DNA from: Flammula alnicola
Lineage: Eukaryota > Basidiomycota > Agaricomycetes > Agaricales > Strophariaceae
NCBI GenBank assembly: GCA_015499995.1
Contig: JADNRV010000011.1
Location: 186,001-250,000 of the forward strand
DNA: 64,000 nt
Reading direction: 5' to 3'
Notes under the pieces: generated by a model
The model's database searches: none
Told to the model about the DNA's origin: nothing
The model's input: only the letters and a program-made list of their open reading frames with translations
In this document: in pieces, positions 24,836 through 37,500 of the stretch
How the letters are laid out: every line of letters begins with the position of its first letter
Numbering within the stretch: the first letter of the stretch is position 1
Position numbers and translations under genes: made by a program

Positions 24836-25614
24836 TAGTAAGAGTGGTGTTTCATTTTTGATAGAACTATTATTGCATAATTACACATCTGGAATCACTG
24901 CTTCACCGTTACTCTTATCATACTTGTCCATATCGATAAGACTTTATAAAAGGTAGCGGCTTTGCCGCTTGTCGCCTATACTTATTTAGCATTGTTCCAG
25001 TATCGAATGAGGCATGCCGCCAACGGGGTACCCAAGTTTCTAGTTAATATAATTGATCATAAAATAAGCATATTGTACATATTTTACGGTTTTATGTATC
25101 TACATATGAATCCGACCAGAAGAAAGCCCAATCGAAGCATAGGAGGGTTTAGAAGGTTTATAAGATATATAGTCGTCAAGGGGGCCACGATGGAATGAAA
25201 GGACGCAGAATGAACAAAGGGCTCTGCGCTTCCAGATATGAAAAGGAAAGAATTAAGTAACGAGTGATATCGAAATGGATAAATGAGTGTTGACAATCGA
25301 TGGCGATGATTAGAAGGAATAATTAGTGACAGTTGTTGAATGGTATTAAAGTGCACTACATTATCGCTCCAAGTGACCAGAGACAGAAATAAAAGATATG
25401 GGTGCGAATAAGATATATGGATAGGTGGATGAATGTCATAAGGAATGTCGTGAACGTGTGTGATGTCGGATTTTGCGAGTCCTTGGGTAAAAATACATTT
25501 TTCATGTTGTTGATGAGAGTCGACGATGGCGAAAGGATGGCACAATGCGAACTGAGAGTGGGCGGAAGGAAGGAAAGGGGCATAACATGCAGAGGCAGAG
25601 CCTCGGAGGTCGGG
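24836..25614. other. Intergenic, no gene seen
   Basis: AT-rich region downstream of the unknown 684-aa gene (-); presumably includes its 3' UTR. No gene recognised. Confidence 0.4.
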
Positions 25615-27669
25615 CTACGACCCTGTTCCTCCAGCCAACCCCCAAGCACCGTGGAACCCCAATCTGCTCTTACCGGTCCCGCTTCTCCCAGTTCCAACCA
25701 GGCCGGTCCGTCCTTCGCCAAAGAATCCATTGAATGAGTCCACGTCGTCGTCGTCTGAGCCTCTGCTTCGGCGCCCTTTCCGCAGCCAACCGCCGCCCCA
25801 TTCCTGGTTTTGCCCATCCCAATCTTCCTCCATCGGCCTGCGTCGCATGATACTTGGCGGCCCGCCACTGACCACAGTCACCGCGCGACTGGTCCGCGCA
25901 CCCGGTATGATGGCGCCTGCAATATTCTTCAACGTCGCTTGTGCACTCGGACCTGCGTTCTCCGACGCGAGATGTTTCCTGAGGCTCTTGATGGAATTCT
26001 GCCGTTTGGGGGGGACGAGGATGCGTGCCAGGTCAAGCTCTCCTTCCTCCTCGTCTTCTGAGCTCGGGCCTGCACCATGTTCGTCGTCGTCGGATTCCAA
26101 GTCTGCGCCCCATCCGCTCAAGTATCGGTTGGCATTACTGCTGGCGGCAGAAAATGCACGAGCCTCGTGTCGTTGACGGGACCATATGTCGCCCTCGGTT
26201 TGTGTCCTAGCCAGACTCGGCAAGCGGTCCTTATCTCCTTTCTTCCGCCTGTCCCTCCCTCTCTCCTTGTGTTTCTCTCTCCGGTCTTCCGCTGGACTGC
26301 GAGCGACGGAGCCCGACCGACTCCCAGGTGCACTCCTACAGACAACCCGGGTTTTCGAGACCTCGCCTTCGCTCTTGCCCGCCCTTCCTCGCTCTATCTT
26401 GGAAAACAAAGGTGGCGGAGGGACGAGAAACGAGTTTCCACCGGCGTTCGCCGTATTCGTCTGATCAGACAGCCCACTTCTTGCTGTTGCCGGGCGCTGA
26501 TGCTGCTTTAGGCGACGCGATGATACTTGCGACAAGGAGCTCCGGGTTGGGCGCAGGACTTGAACTCTGCTCACTCTGGACGAGGCCGCGGAGGGTATCG
26601 GTGGTTCAGGCGCAGCAAAAGTCGTCGGCCCTCCAACGTACGCTCCGGTCCCTCCAAAGAGCACTGCACGAGCGACGGTCTCTAGCCAGGTCGGAGGGAG
26701 AGGAGGCTCGTCTTCGCTCTCGCCCTCTCCATTACCGCGGCGGCTGTACGTCGATCCGGGGCCCTCGGAATCACTGTCATTGAGTTGAATCCGCGGTCGA
26801 TTGAGGAGATGCACGGGCGTAGAGTTCGGTCTTGGTGGCATAGTCGGAACGGATGTCATATGTCGCAAGTAGGCACCTGCTCGCGACGGCCGTGGAGAGA
26901 CGACGTTATTATTAGATTGATTAGATTGGGCGTGGCTTTGATGGTTGATCGAGCTTCGCGATGGCTGCTTCTGCATTTGATGAGATGCGTAGTAGGAAAC
27001 TTGGCTCGTGTTCCGAATAATCAGAGGTGGCTGTTGCTGGTAGTACGGTGGGTGTGTATTGGCATGCATTATGGTGGGAGCGGGACTATTCGAACGGGAA
27101 ATGTGCTGACGAGTTGGCACCCTGGGTGTCGGATCTTGAAGACTTTCGATGGAGGATGTCATGTTTGTAGGCGTAGGTGGTTCGGTTGAATCGAAGCTGT
27201 GTCGTGTGGCATTGCGCTGAGGGTACCTCTGGGAAAGGGGTGAAACCGGTGGCGAATATTCCTGAGGAGAAGCTACGGAAGATTGTCTGGTGGATGGTAA
27301 ACTGGTCTTGCTTGCAGTGGCACTAGGCATGAGTCCCGCCAAAAAGCCCACAAAAGCCTCCATACCGTCCTTGACACTGAGCCTCTTGTCGTCGCTGGTA
27401 TTTTCCTCCGAACGTTCGGTCTCTGGGGTAAAAATCCGAGTTTCTTTGTATCCAGCCTCCTTTAAAAGGTCCTCCATCCGCTCATACGTCTTGGATGTGC
27501 CTCTTCGATGTAAAGGCACACGACCGAGATCTGGGTAGCGTGTGCGCGAACGGTTCACCCGTGGTGGGGTGGTAGGTTCCGGAGGCGAGTTCGAAGAGCT
27601 GGATGCCGAATTAGACACTGATTGGGTCAAAGTAGGCGAATTCTCTATCGGCGAAGGGGGGGTAGGCAT
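25615..27669 (-). CDS. Uncharacterised low-complexity protein, 684 aa
   Basis: A single uninterrupted frame, starting at MPTPPSPIENSP. It is rich in Ser, Pro, Arg and Gly. Visible blocks are a probably structured N-terminal patch (YPDLGRVPLHRRGTSKTYER ... EDLLKEAGYKETRIF), a hydrophobic FVGFLAGLMPS segment, a hydrophobic/Gly segment (ETVARAVLFGGTGAYVGGP) near residue 345, long basic Ser/Arg stretches, and an acidic block (DLESDDDEHGAGPSSEDEEE). No catalytic motif was seen. An upstream Met at about 27799 preceded by Ser/Pro codons could add a small 5' exon (GTGAGA donor at 27733), but the intron would be only 34-42 nt, so I keep 27669. Function unknown; probably a disordered regulatory or scaffold protein. 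Confidence 0.7.
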   Translation of the reverse strand: MPTPPSPIENSPTLTQSVSNSASSSSNSPPEPTTPPRVNRSRTRYPDLGRVPLHRRGTSKTYERMEDLLKEAGYKETRIFTPETERSEENTSDDKRLSVKDGMEAFVGFLAGLMPSATASKTSLPSTRQSSVASPQEYSPPVSPLSQRYPQRNATRHSFDSTEPPTPTNMTSSIESLQDPTPRVPTRQHISRSNSPAPTIMHANTHPPYYQQQPPLIIRNTSQVSYYASHQMQKQPSRSSINHQSHAQSNQSNNNVVSPRPSRAGAYLRHMTSVPTMPPRPNSTPVHLLNRPRIQLNDSDSEGPGSTYSRRGNGEGESEDEPPLPPTWLETVARAVLFGGTGAYVGGPTTFAAPEPPIPSAASSRVSRVQVLRPTRSSLSQVSSRRLKQHQRPATARSGLSDQTNTANAGGNSFLVPPPPLFSKIERGRAGKSEGEVSKTRVVCRSAPGSRSGSVARSPAEDRREKHKERGRDRRKKGDKDRLPSLARTQTEGDIWSRQRHEARAFSAASSNANRYLSGWGADLESDDDEHGAGPSSEDEEEGELDLARILVPPKRQNSIKSLRKHLASENAGPSAQATLKNIAGAIIPGARTSRAVTVVSGGPPSIMRRRPMEEDWDGQNQEWGGGWLRKGRRSRGSDDDDVDSFNGFFGEGRTGLVGTGRSGTGKSRLGFHGAWGLAGGTGS

Positions 27670-27733
27670 TATGCCATAGCTTGTCTTCAAACTGTCAACC
27701 TTGACGAAATTAAATCTATATGAGATTTCTCAC

Positions 27734-28667
27734 CTTGTCATGTCCCGCGTTCTCCCTCCTAGTACTGTATGCATTTGAGCTCGAAGGTGGTTTAGACATC
27801 GGTTCGCTCCTTAATGGAACCAGATGTCTTGACAAAGCCAGGAGTCCCTTATTTCCCTTTCCCTTTCTATGATGGTTGAGTTATCTGTGGCACTGACTAT
27901 GGATCCACCCAGCCCGACAGTATTGCGCGATGGTCCAATTCCACGGAAATCTGAAGCCTTGGAGATGAGAAATGGGACGAAAGGTCATGTCATTATTGTC
28001 AGTTCAGTCTGGGGAAACCAAAACGGATGCCACACGTGTTTTGCTCATGACTGGAAGTTACGTAAGGAATTTACCAAATTGAGAACCCCTATCCGTCAAA
28101 GTACAACGTTGAACCAGTGATGTGATTCCTGCCAGTGAGGCTTTCCTCTTGAACTCCTTCGTTCTTAAATAAATTTCTGTAAGGTAGACGCATCACATTG
28201 GATGCCCCTCTTAAACTTTCACCCGAACGTATTGGTCTAAGCAATCTCAAAGACCCCATTTTCTCCCTGGTTTGCGCCTTAATAGGTCGGGACAAGGGCG
28301 AGATTCAACTGTAAGTAAAATCGAAATCGAGGACATTCAAATTTACATAACGGTGTTCAGATATTAGATGGGGAATTTGACTTGTCGAATTCAATGATTG
28401 CAACAGAGGGACCCCCGCACAGGAATACAGGCATTCAAGCGAGCGCTCGGAGCCCGAGTTTGAGTCGTATGCACGCAAATCATTTACTTCTACGCCGTGG
28501 CAATGTATTTTCTATTGTTACAGTAGCTAAGTCGCACGAATGCATACTCATCATATCCATACAACGCAATTTATTGAATAACACGGTCATTGATAGGGAT
28601 ACAAGGTACATATTGTTGACTTCGACGAGACATTGAACAAAAATGAAACACGAAGCCACGACATTCT
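27734..28667. other. Intergenic, no gene seen
   Basis: Promoter side of the 684-aa gene and 3' side of the dehydrogenase; both genes are on the minus strand. No motif or gene recognised in between. Confidence 0.4.
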
Positions 28668-30059
28668 TCAGAATGAAGATGGGTGCTTGAGTAACGTCTG
28701 CCATCATATAGAGTCAGCGTCATGTTGTCAGAAAAAATATAGATCATCAAGGCGATAAGATACAACTCACTCCACCGTCAATCAATACTGTCTCTCCGTT
28801 GACAAACCAGTTGGCGACCAAAAACAATGCAAGGCTACCCATGTCGTGCCTTGACCCACCTGTGCGGTTGGCAGGTACCTCAAATTTTATCTCCTTGTCC
28901 GGAGAGATGGTGGATATACCGAGTTCGTTGATAGTGCCTCCAGCCATCTGTTTCAAGTAGGACGAGCGGAAATACCAAAGGTTAGTACTAAAGTACAGGC
29001 GCTGATAAATTCATAGCAAAAGTGACTTTACCTCAGTAGGGAAGAGGCCTGCCGAAAAAGTCTTGTCAGAGGATGGAAATCATCAGGAGTGATGCATTTC
29101 TGACCTGGGGCTATTCCGTTCACTCTAATGCCGAGCGGCAGGAGCTCGTGAGCCAGAGATGAGGTCGCGTGTCCTACAGCGCTCTTAGAAAAAGTATACG
29201 GGAAGGAAAAGCCACTCGTTGCAGCGTCCTGAAGATAAAGGCAAATTAGTATATCAGCAGCAACGCTGGAGACATAAATTTCGCACCTTGGTCCAACCAT
29301 TCATGCTACTCGTCATTATCACTTGTGGAGCAAAACGTTTCCCACCAGGACTCGATTTCCATTTCTCGAGTAAAGGAAGGAAAGCAAAGGTGAACCAATA
29401 CGGACCAACTGCGTTTACGTTGTATACATTTGTAAATGTCTCTTCGGGGACGTCATCGAAGAGGGCTTTAACAAATGCGGCCGCTGTGGAGGATTGGAGG
29501 AAGAGAAAGATGGACGGGAAAATACTCCTGCTTGGACGCCAGCGTTATTGAATAGAACTGTAACACCGGTAGGTTCGCGTTCGCCGATGAGAGCAGCGAC
29601 ACGTGCTGCTTCGGACTAGAATAGGCAAACAGTGATAAGTATAGATCGAAAGCGACAGATTGGAGAGCTGACTGACTTTATGGCTCACATCACCTTGTAT
29701 ACCGTACATCTTTCCCATCCCGGGAGCTGCCCCTTCATTGTATTTCTCTGCGATTCTTCGATAAAGTGAGTCATTCTTCTATCGGACGTAAGAACGGGTC
29801 ACGCATGATACGCACCTATCCAACTCGGCCTGCTCCAGACCGACAAGGTAGACTTTCGCGCCGTTCGCCATAAGGGTGGAGCTAATCATTAGTCCGATTC
29901 CCTACATAGACGAGGCGAGAAATGATTAGCCGGCGTCTGTTATCATAGTTGAAAAGGAATACAAACCGCGCCCCCTCCAGTGACGACAGCAACAACGCCT
30001 TGAAGATTGAACATGTTCTGAGCCGTGAGGCCCACCAGAATCTGGTTCGCGCTTGTCAT
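28668..30059 (-). CDS. Short-chain dehydrogenase/reductase (classical SDR)
   Basis: NAD(P)-dependent oxidoreductase with a Rossmann fold; the substrate is not predictable. It starts at MTSANQILVGLTAQN. The cofactor motif is TGGGAGIGL, formed across the first intron. NNAG follows VTVLF, the catalytic Ser lies in MTSSMNGW, and the catalytic Tyr and Lys in YTFSK. The C-terminus ends in ETVLIDGG joined to TLLKHPSSF by the last intron. At least nine exons. One junction (29519-29531) needs an extra base: GVQAG should continue to AAFVKALFDDVPEE, but the GTATTT donor leaves the phase one short. About 300 aa, normal for the family. The membership is secure from motifs. Confidence 0.88.
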
Positions 30060-30681
30060 GGTCACGACTGAAGAATTGCCTCGCTTCAGAGTATGTAGAC
30101 GATAAATGCCCTAGAAACCAGATGAGAGTTATGGATAGGTTCTGCTTGGATTTATAGGCTTGCCTGGTGCTATAAATGTATCGAAGTTCGAAGTTCGGCA
30201 TGATTGTATGCCGTCTATGTCGTCATGGTCGAGATGAAGACCAGAACACAACTTGAACCAGAAGCCACAACCAGAAAGCCACCTCTTTGCACATATGACA
30301 AACCTCACGACTCACTGATAACCAAATTAGTACTTGTTATGTGAAATTGTGGACGTGAAGACGTCCGGCAGTTGAAGTATACTCACCTGACATTCACGGA
30401 GAAGGTATGAAGGGTCCGACCTATTCATACAATGGGAACAAAGGAGGCAGTATAAGAATTCTGACGGTCTTGGTTAGAAATCAAGTTCGGAGTGAGTATG
30501 AAAAAATTAGCTGATTGAGATTTCAAGCCAGTGTGAAATTCTAATCCCCATTCACTTAGCTTTCTCTGTCGAAAAAATTTCTCGTCAAATACACAACACG
30601 AAATCAATAATCGTTAAGTCGCCCCTGCGATCTTACATACCGGAAGCTAAATAAATAGTTAGATGTATCGCTCGCTAAGAA
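30060..30681. other. Intergenic, no gene seen
   Basis: Promoter of the dehydrogenase gene (-) and 3' flank of the next F-box gene (-). AT-rich; nothing recognised. Confidence 0.4.
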
Positions 30682-33649
30682 TTACGAGTCTTGAAGAGGG
30701 TTATTTGGCTCTTCAGTAGTTTTCTCGAAAATTTCTACTTTCACCCAATCGACGCCTTCCACAGGATTTGGGCAGTCATGCCTGAAGGGTAACGATGAGC
30801 TCCTATAACGTCCACAACGTTGGATTTTGACTCACTTATCCCTCAAATGCCACAACAAGCGATCCTTGATCCGCAAGCGAAGACTCTTCGGATGGTAACA
30901 TTTCATACAGAGATGATTGGAGTCCGCATCTTGTCCGACAAAATACAGTTTGCGAGTAGGCGAATCTTTATTTCGACGGTAAAAGAAATCGATGTTCTCG
31001 GTTGGTTTAAAAATCGAGTGCCTAATCCCGGCGGTCAGGCGAAAACCAGAGGCCATGGAGTTTAAGAAAAAGTTGCGCTTACGATTCCTTGACATGGGCG
31101 ACCGCCGTTTGTCGCAAAACGGGAGATTCAAAGTGCTCGGCGCAATGTTTGCAGCTCCATGATAAATCGGTTGGATTAAAGTGGATTGATTCATGAGCCC
31201 GGATGGGCACAGCCACTGATTCTGATAGAATGGCGAACGCAGGCAATTTATGGAGGTCGTACGTGAGGCGCCTCCTCATTCTAATCGCGTGCGAAACCTA
31301 AAGAGAAGAAATCAATACCGTCTCTGTTACATCTAGCTTCCAACAGGGACGTAAGCGTACGCATTCTCTCCAGTCCATGGCGTGTCGACCTTGCATCCCA
31401 TTCTTGTATTCCAAGGGACAGTTTGTGCAAATAAACCTCGCGTTAAGCGTATCGAGGTCTCTTGCCAGCGTAGTACGAGGATCAAGCTCCAGAAGAGCAA
31501 GCAAGGCAAGGACGGATTTGTACCCAACCTCGCTGAACTGAATACGGGCTTGATGATCTGTGATCCTCAGTGGCTCCGTGATATCGTTGTAGCAATAAAG
31601 GTGAAGACCTGCATCTTCCCATCCGACAAGTGTCGGACAATAATATTCGAGTTCGAGTTCACCAATGCCGCGAGGACATTCAAAGACTGCGCCTGCGAGA
31701 TCAAGAGCACAGTTCTCGGCCAAGGGGGATGCTTCAGGCGAAGCCGCTCCAGCCATTACCATAATTTCAACCAGATATCTCTTCTTGTCTGACACCCATT
31801 TATCAGTTAACCGTCGAATCGCTGCCCGGGCGGCTTTTACCGGAAGTTCCCCTACCACTTCCTGTTCATTGTGGATGTAATCGGAGAACAAGTCAATGTC
31901 GTATATGGCATGTGGAACAGGAAGATATTCCCAAACTTCGGGTTGAAAATGTGCCTTGACGATTTTAGTATAAAATGCGGTGACGATATCTCTTCGGTCT
32001 CGGATGCGATGTTGCAATTCCCTGTCGAGGCGGTCCCGTTTGGCATCTGCCACCATTACTTCCAACTTCGGAAGATATTTCCAAAACACTGAGAGGGCGT
32101 TAATCAGTCTCAAATACAAGCACTCGCGGAAGAAAATTATTCAGCAACCGACATTTACTATTAAGTTTTCTCGTGGTGGTAAGATCCCACATTTGGCGAA
32201 GCCACAAATCCATATCCTCACTCGCTACCTTTGCATCCTGTGGATTGTGCCCAAGCTTCACAAGACGCTTTCTGCATCTGTAGTCGGGTCAGCCTCCAGA
32301 AGTAGACAGGAGTATAGGCGTACATATCATAGAAAGTCGGGTCATTTGCAGGTAATCGGCCTGAAATCGAAGTAGATACCATAGGACCATCTTTCGCAAA
32401 CTTTCGCATGCTTATTGAATGCTGTATGAGATAAAGGAGCAAGACTTGGATGCTCGAGATGCATACCTTGACATATTCACGAGTTTCTGCTACAGTGGTA
32501 GTCACGAATGCTTGGTAGTCTCTCGCTACATTCGGAGTCAACAAGAGTTGTTTCATCTCTTCAGCTCTCTTCACGACATCTTGCATGAGTATTTTGGATC
32601 GTATACATAATCAGACAATTCGGGATAGCGAAAGGAATCTGATGGATAGGGTGCGTGAGTAGAGGTCGCATACGGATACAGAGAGAAAAGTCCGACTTGA
32701 TCGATAGGTGTACCGAACCAATCTCCAAATATCGTGAGGCGCATCAGGATCATTGCCAAGAATGGCATTTACAACAGCCTGTGGGCCATCGTCATCCTTG
32801 TACACAGTGTCCTGTCGCACATATATGAGCTAGGGCAGTTCCCCCTTCAAAACCAGGCAAGAAATACCTGGCATGTGTCGCATCGGCGTCTTCGATAGGT
32901 GAAGTCGACCATGGAATTGTGGTAGCCACATTCCTGCGAGATTATGGAGCTCCTGTGAGGTTGACCAAATGTATTGAACGGTAAGAGGGACGAACATCGC
33001 ATGTAGCTGGCCCAAAGAGCAACGATGACCACTTCGGCGCAGAGACATCGGAAGGGTAGAACGGGATATCCGGATGTCGGAGAAAGCATGTTTCCCATAT
33101 CGAGGAAGCATTCCGGTTGAGTAAGAAACTTCTGAGACTCTTTGCTGCGCGTATCATATTGTACAGATCAATTGGATGAAGATGCTCAAAGATCTCAGAT
33201 ATAGATTCGAGTCGTTCAAATGGGTATACAGCATCGTTCAGGGAGGGGTTCTCACCAGGATACTCAATTCAGTGGGAAGGGTAAATACCATTTGAAGGTC
33301 CCTAAATCGCACTCCATTTCCTCTAGCCTGGATCCTGAGATGGGACAGGATGAGACTTGCAACATAGTTCCCTATGGATTTCCTTCTCTTACAACCTGAA
33401 TTCATTGACAATCCACATACAAGAATGACTAACCTCGAGGTTTCGTTCCAAATTCTAGAATGCCATCACTGCATAACGGGTGTAACGGGTGAAAGGATGG
33501 TTCAAAGTCTGTCGAAACTCGTTGGGTTTCAAAGAATGAAATGGCAAGTCCGAGGGATCGATAAGTTGAGATTCATATGCGAGCCTTGAAAGGTTTTCGT
33601 AGTCTAGATCAGCGTCCGAGTGAGTGTATCCCTGTGTGTTCGCGTCCAT
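30682..33649 (-). CDS. F-box protein with C-terminal zinc-finger-like region (frames broken)
   Basis: An Agaricomycete-type F-box gene. The F-box lies at about 33115-33200 (LESISEIFEHLHPIDLYNMI ... KSLRSFLLNRNASSIWETCF). It is followed by a Cys-rich block (ECGYHNSMVDFTYRRRRCDTCQ), a helical middle region (longest open part 31298-32119), and two C2H2-like pairs at the end: WSCKHCAEHFESPVLRQTAVAH and HLCMKCYHPKS...LLWHLRDKH. Introns are visible near 32830, 31290 and 30810. The last joins HLRDK to HDCPNPVEGVDWVKVEI and ends at the TAA at 30682-30684. Breaks that each need one base are at about 32590, 32715-32735 and 32995; more may exist around 32200-32460. The 5' end is uncertain: MDANTQGYTHSDADLDYENL at 33649 is the best candidate. 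Substrate unknown. Confidence 0.55.
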
Positions 33650-34531
33650 ACGATGTTCAAAAATTGGGTTGTGGTGATGGCTTTGGAAAAGAGATGACGG
33701 TGAGAAGAGTTTCCGATCGCGACGGCCCTAGTATACTTTGTCATCGTGACTATTGCCACTGTATTGGCAATTGCATGGCCGTGCAAAGCAACACCTATCG
33801 TTGGAAGAGTGCGAACATGCTTTCCTACGGCTAGCTCTGAAAATTCATGAATCATCGCGGCAGAGTCTGAAAAAGATAGGGCGGATCCACAATACACATT
33901 TATTTATGTAGAATACTCAAAACGACGGAGAGCGACGAGTTACTGCGACACGTAATAACATACAGGACAACAGAGACGGGCGAGACTAAACCACGTTTAA
34001 GGAAAGCGGGAGGTTTGGAAAGAGCAGCGCATTACGGGCAGAAGAGGAATTATTATACGGAAGAAACGGGCAGAAGAATGGAGAACTATGCATGGAAGAG
34101 AGCGAGATAGCAATGTAGGACGTCAAGGTGTGAGTCTATTTCTTTATGCAAATGTCATGCGTTTCAAAGTGAGGCATCCAGGTCGTTGAGATGGAACGTA
34201 ACCGGGACATGAGATGCAGATTTCGGCAAGAGGAGAGGGGTAAACGCATGATGGAAAGTTTGGAATGGTCTTGGGGACTGGCGATAGCGAAAGAGCGAAA
34301 GAGAGCGGTGGATAGCAGGTGCAAAGCGTGCCGAGAACGCAGGGAAAAAAGAAAGAAAAAAGGCAAAAGGCATAATTGGTCGAACACAAAAGGAATTGGT
34401 ATGTGAGGGCATAATGTCATGGAGAAGGGAAGAGAGTCGATGTCCAAGAAGGAAATGCGGGCCTGGGTCATGAGATTCGTGATTGAAACCTCGACGTTGA
34501 TGACGAAGGTTGATAAAGAATGTAGGGGAAA
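33650..34531. other. Intergenic, no gene seen
   Basis: Upstream of the F-box gene (-) and downstream of the RING-RRM gene (-). Minus-strand open frames of 80-124 codons at 34136-34538 are compositionally Ser/Phe/Leu rich and look like UTR. Confidence 0.4.
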
Positions 34532-37500
34532 TCAGCACAGTTTCGCGAGCCGCTGCGCCAATGCTTGCACAACATGTGCATCGATGCCAAACTCCTTGGC
34601 CAATTCATCTAAAGAACCGTCTGTTTCGCTTTGAGATTGCGACCTGTTCAACAGGCGCTGGCTGGAGACCATAATCGAAGAGTCCTGGCTCGAAGGCGTC
34701 CTCAATGCGCTGGACCCGCTCATGTCAGAGGAGTCGGACATACGAGACAAGTCGTTCTCTAGCAGTGGCAAGGAGCACGCCTGAGCGAGCTCCGCGAATC
34801 TCTGGATTTGATGAGTTGTGAAGGCTATTTGGATTGATTGTTAGAGAATATTGCAAAACAAGAAAAAGTGATCTCAGTACCATTGCAGTTGAGGGCAGTG
34901 TGCAAAAGATCGATTGCAAGATCTATCGTGTACTCCTCTTCTTGATGTCCAGACAGCGATTTCGAAATTTCTTTGACTTTGCTAATGCGGGGCAGAAGGA
35001 CCTGGATAGCGGCTGGAGAAGGTGTATCAGTTGTGCAGACTAATTAAAAGAAGCGCCAGAGAGACTGACTATATGTCGCATCTGTACATAAAGGAAACAA
35101 AACAATGTCAGCCAAAATCTTTTTAGATACAACGGCAATAATTACCAAACAGCCTGTCTCTAATATTCGCGGACCAAAATACACGACTATCAACGTCAGT
35201 CGGTAATTTAGTCAATATGCTGATGAGCGAGTGGAAGGGCAGTGAAGGCACTTTGAGGAAATGAGACTATGCGAATATGTTAATAAAATCCAGAAAACAG
35301 CAAGCAGAATGAGTGAACGAGGACTGACATCAGGTTCTCGGATGAGATACAATAAACCCGAAATCTCATTCTCAGTCAACAATCCTCCTTCCAAGGCCCC
35401 GATGATCCTTTCGCCCTCGACACCAGCAAGGGACGGTCTGGATCCGTCAAAGCCTCCGCGCCAACAAGGAAAAAGCTAAGCAAAGATATCAGCCTAGAAT
35501 TCAACACGAGCGACGGACAGACACAGACATCACTCAATAATTCCTCCTGTCCACTCCTGGTGACAGTGACGCCGCGAGCTCTTCTTCCTCGGCCAAGAAC
35601 ACTACCTCTCTCTTTCCTGCCGGAGGAGCCTGAAGAGAGCGCTTCTCCTCGAAGGATCGCGCCAGCGGTAGCAGCCTCCTTGACTTCCACATAGGCATGG
35701 CTAAGCGTCTTGCCTTTGGAGTCGAGAAGGACATGGACCCTCTCTACAGGCTGTTGCAACCATTTAATGATTTGAACAGGCGTAATATCCTAGATTCTCG
35801 TCAGTATGCCTATAGGATGCAAGATATTGCATCGAGAATACACACCCAAGGAACGTTGTCAATCCTGAGAACTACATTATCTTCTCCCTTCCGCAAACCA
35901 CTCGCGCCATAGCTTGTGACCTGCCTTCAGCGGAATACTCCTGCGATTGTTGCTCAAGTTTAGGAGTAGAAGCACGAAGCTCTCCGAAGTCAAGGCCGAA
36001 TTCGAAGGCGCTTTCCAAATCTCCGCCGCTATCGTTCGCGTTTTCATGGTCAAAAGCGTTCGAGCTGCCAGGAGACGCAGAAAATAGGGGGTCCATGAAG
36101 GATTGGCCGGCCAGATCCGAGTGATTTGTGACCATCTTCTCCCGTGCCTGAAGGCCGTCTGCATTCCGTGCTTCGCTTCTGAACATCTGCTCGTTAGGAC
36201 CAGATGCTTTACACCTTTGGAAGATCCCATGATCAGCTTAAAGTCAGCGACATTCTGTTTGCAAACTGCGCATTCCATATCCTTCTCGCCAACGATATTC
36301 AACGCGCTGGTCAAACAAGCGGAGCAGAGAGGATGTCTACATGGCTGGAGAATGGCGAGCGTAGTGGGGTGAGAAGCAAGACAAACAGAGCAATCTGTAG
36401 GGCTTGGTTCAGGGGAGAATGCAGGAGGATATTGGGTAGGGCATGAGGAAGAGAAGGACCGCTCTGGAACTGCCTTGGGAGGCAGGGGAATAGGAGGCTG
36501 GAAAGGCATGAGGGAAGGTTGAGGGACCGGGACAAACGCGGCCGAAGGATAAGCGTGAGGCATGCCTTGATTACACTGGGGTTGGATACGGTTGACTGGA
36601 GCGTAAAAGATGTGTCTGGCTTGAAGGTCATCGTAATATAGTTTTTGAGGCTGCTGTTGACGGACAGCTTGGAAATGATGTTCGACACTTTCCGCGATAC
36701 CGTTCAGCACGTGGCCGCTGAGCAGTCCATTAGTTGCGCCGTGAGGTTGGAAAGGATCAGCAAAGGTAGGCTGGTCGAAGGCTGACGATTGTCCTTGCTG
36801 ATGGCGCAGGGCAAAGGTCGGGTATCCAAAGGAGTTTGTTTGAAGGGCTTGTAGGCTGCGAGAGAACGAGTTCTCAGTTTCAGATGCCTGGCAATCGTTT
36901 TCGTATTCAAACTCGTTTTCGTCGATGTCAAACAAGTCAAGAGAGGTGTCGGGTTCGAGAGTTAGACTCATGCTAGCGTTCCTATGTCCGATATTGTGGG
37001 AAGTCGCAGATACCTGAAATACGCAGTTGTAAGAGAAGGCCGGATCAGATTCATAAAAAATAACTTACAGCCCCAAAGGCTTCGCGCCTTCTTGGTTGCG
37101 CAGGATCAGTCAAGCTTCCTTTTAGCTTTAGCTGCCTAGCTAAAGTGCGGTTTGGAGGGGGTGTTGACATCAAATTTGCTGTTGGTTGAGGGCGTCATTG
37201 TACGGCGAGAATATGATGGAGATGAGGTTGGTGTGCACGATCGGTGGTGCGGGATGCTATAGGCGATAACGAGGCGATGCGAGAAGTAGGAAGGGACGCA
37301 TGAGATTGAGCCCGAGGTCTGCTAGTTGTAGGTAGGCTGTTCAACCTCCGGTGTGTTGAAAGGAATGGTGGGGCAAGAAGGGCTGTATTCGACTCGTTAT
37401 TTACGCACAAAATCAAATTTGCATGAATTTTATACCTTCTTCTGTTGAGATGATGCTAGAGTCGTTGGCAACGTCTGATAATGACATATCACTGGCTATA

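Noticed and set aside
25356..25868. 170-codon minus-strand ORF overlapping the 684-aa gene
   Set aside because: Different frame of the same strand as the long intact ORF; composition explained as a shadow of the Ser/Pro/Arg-rich gene.
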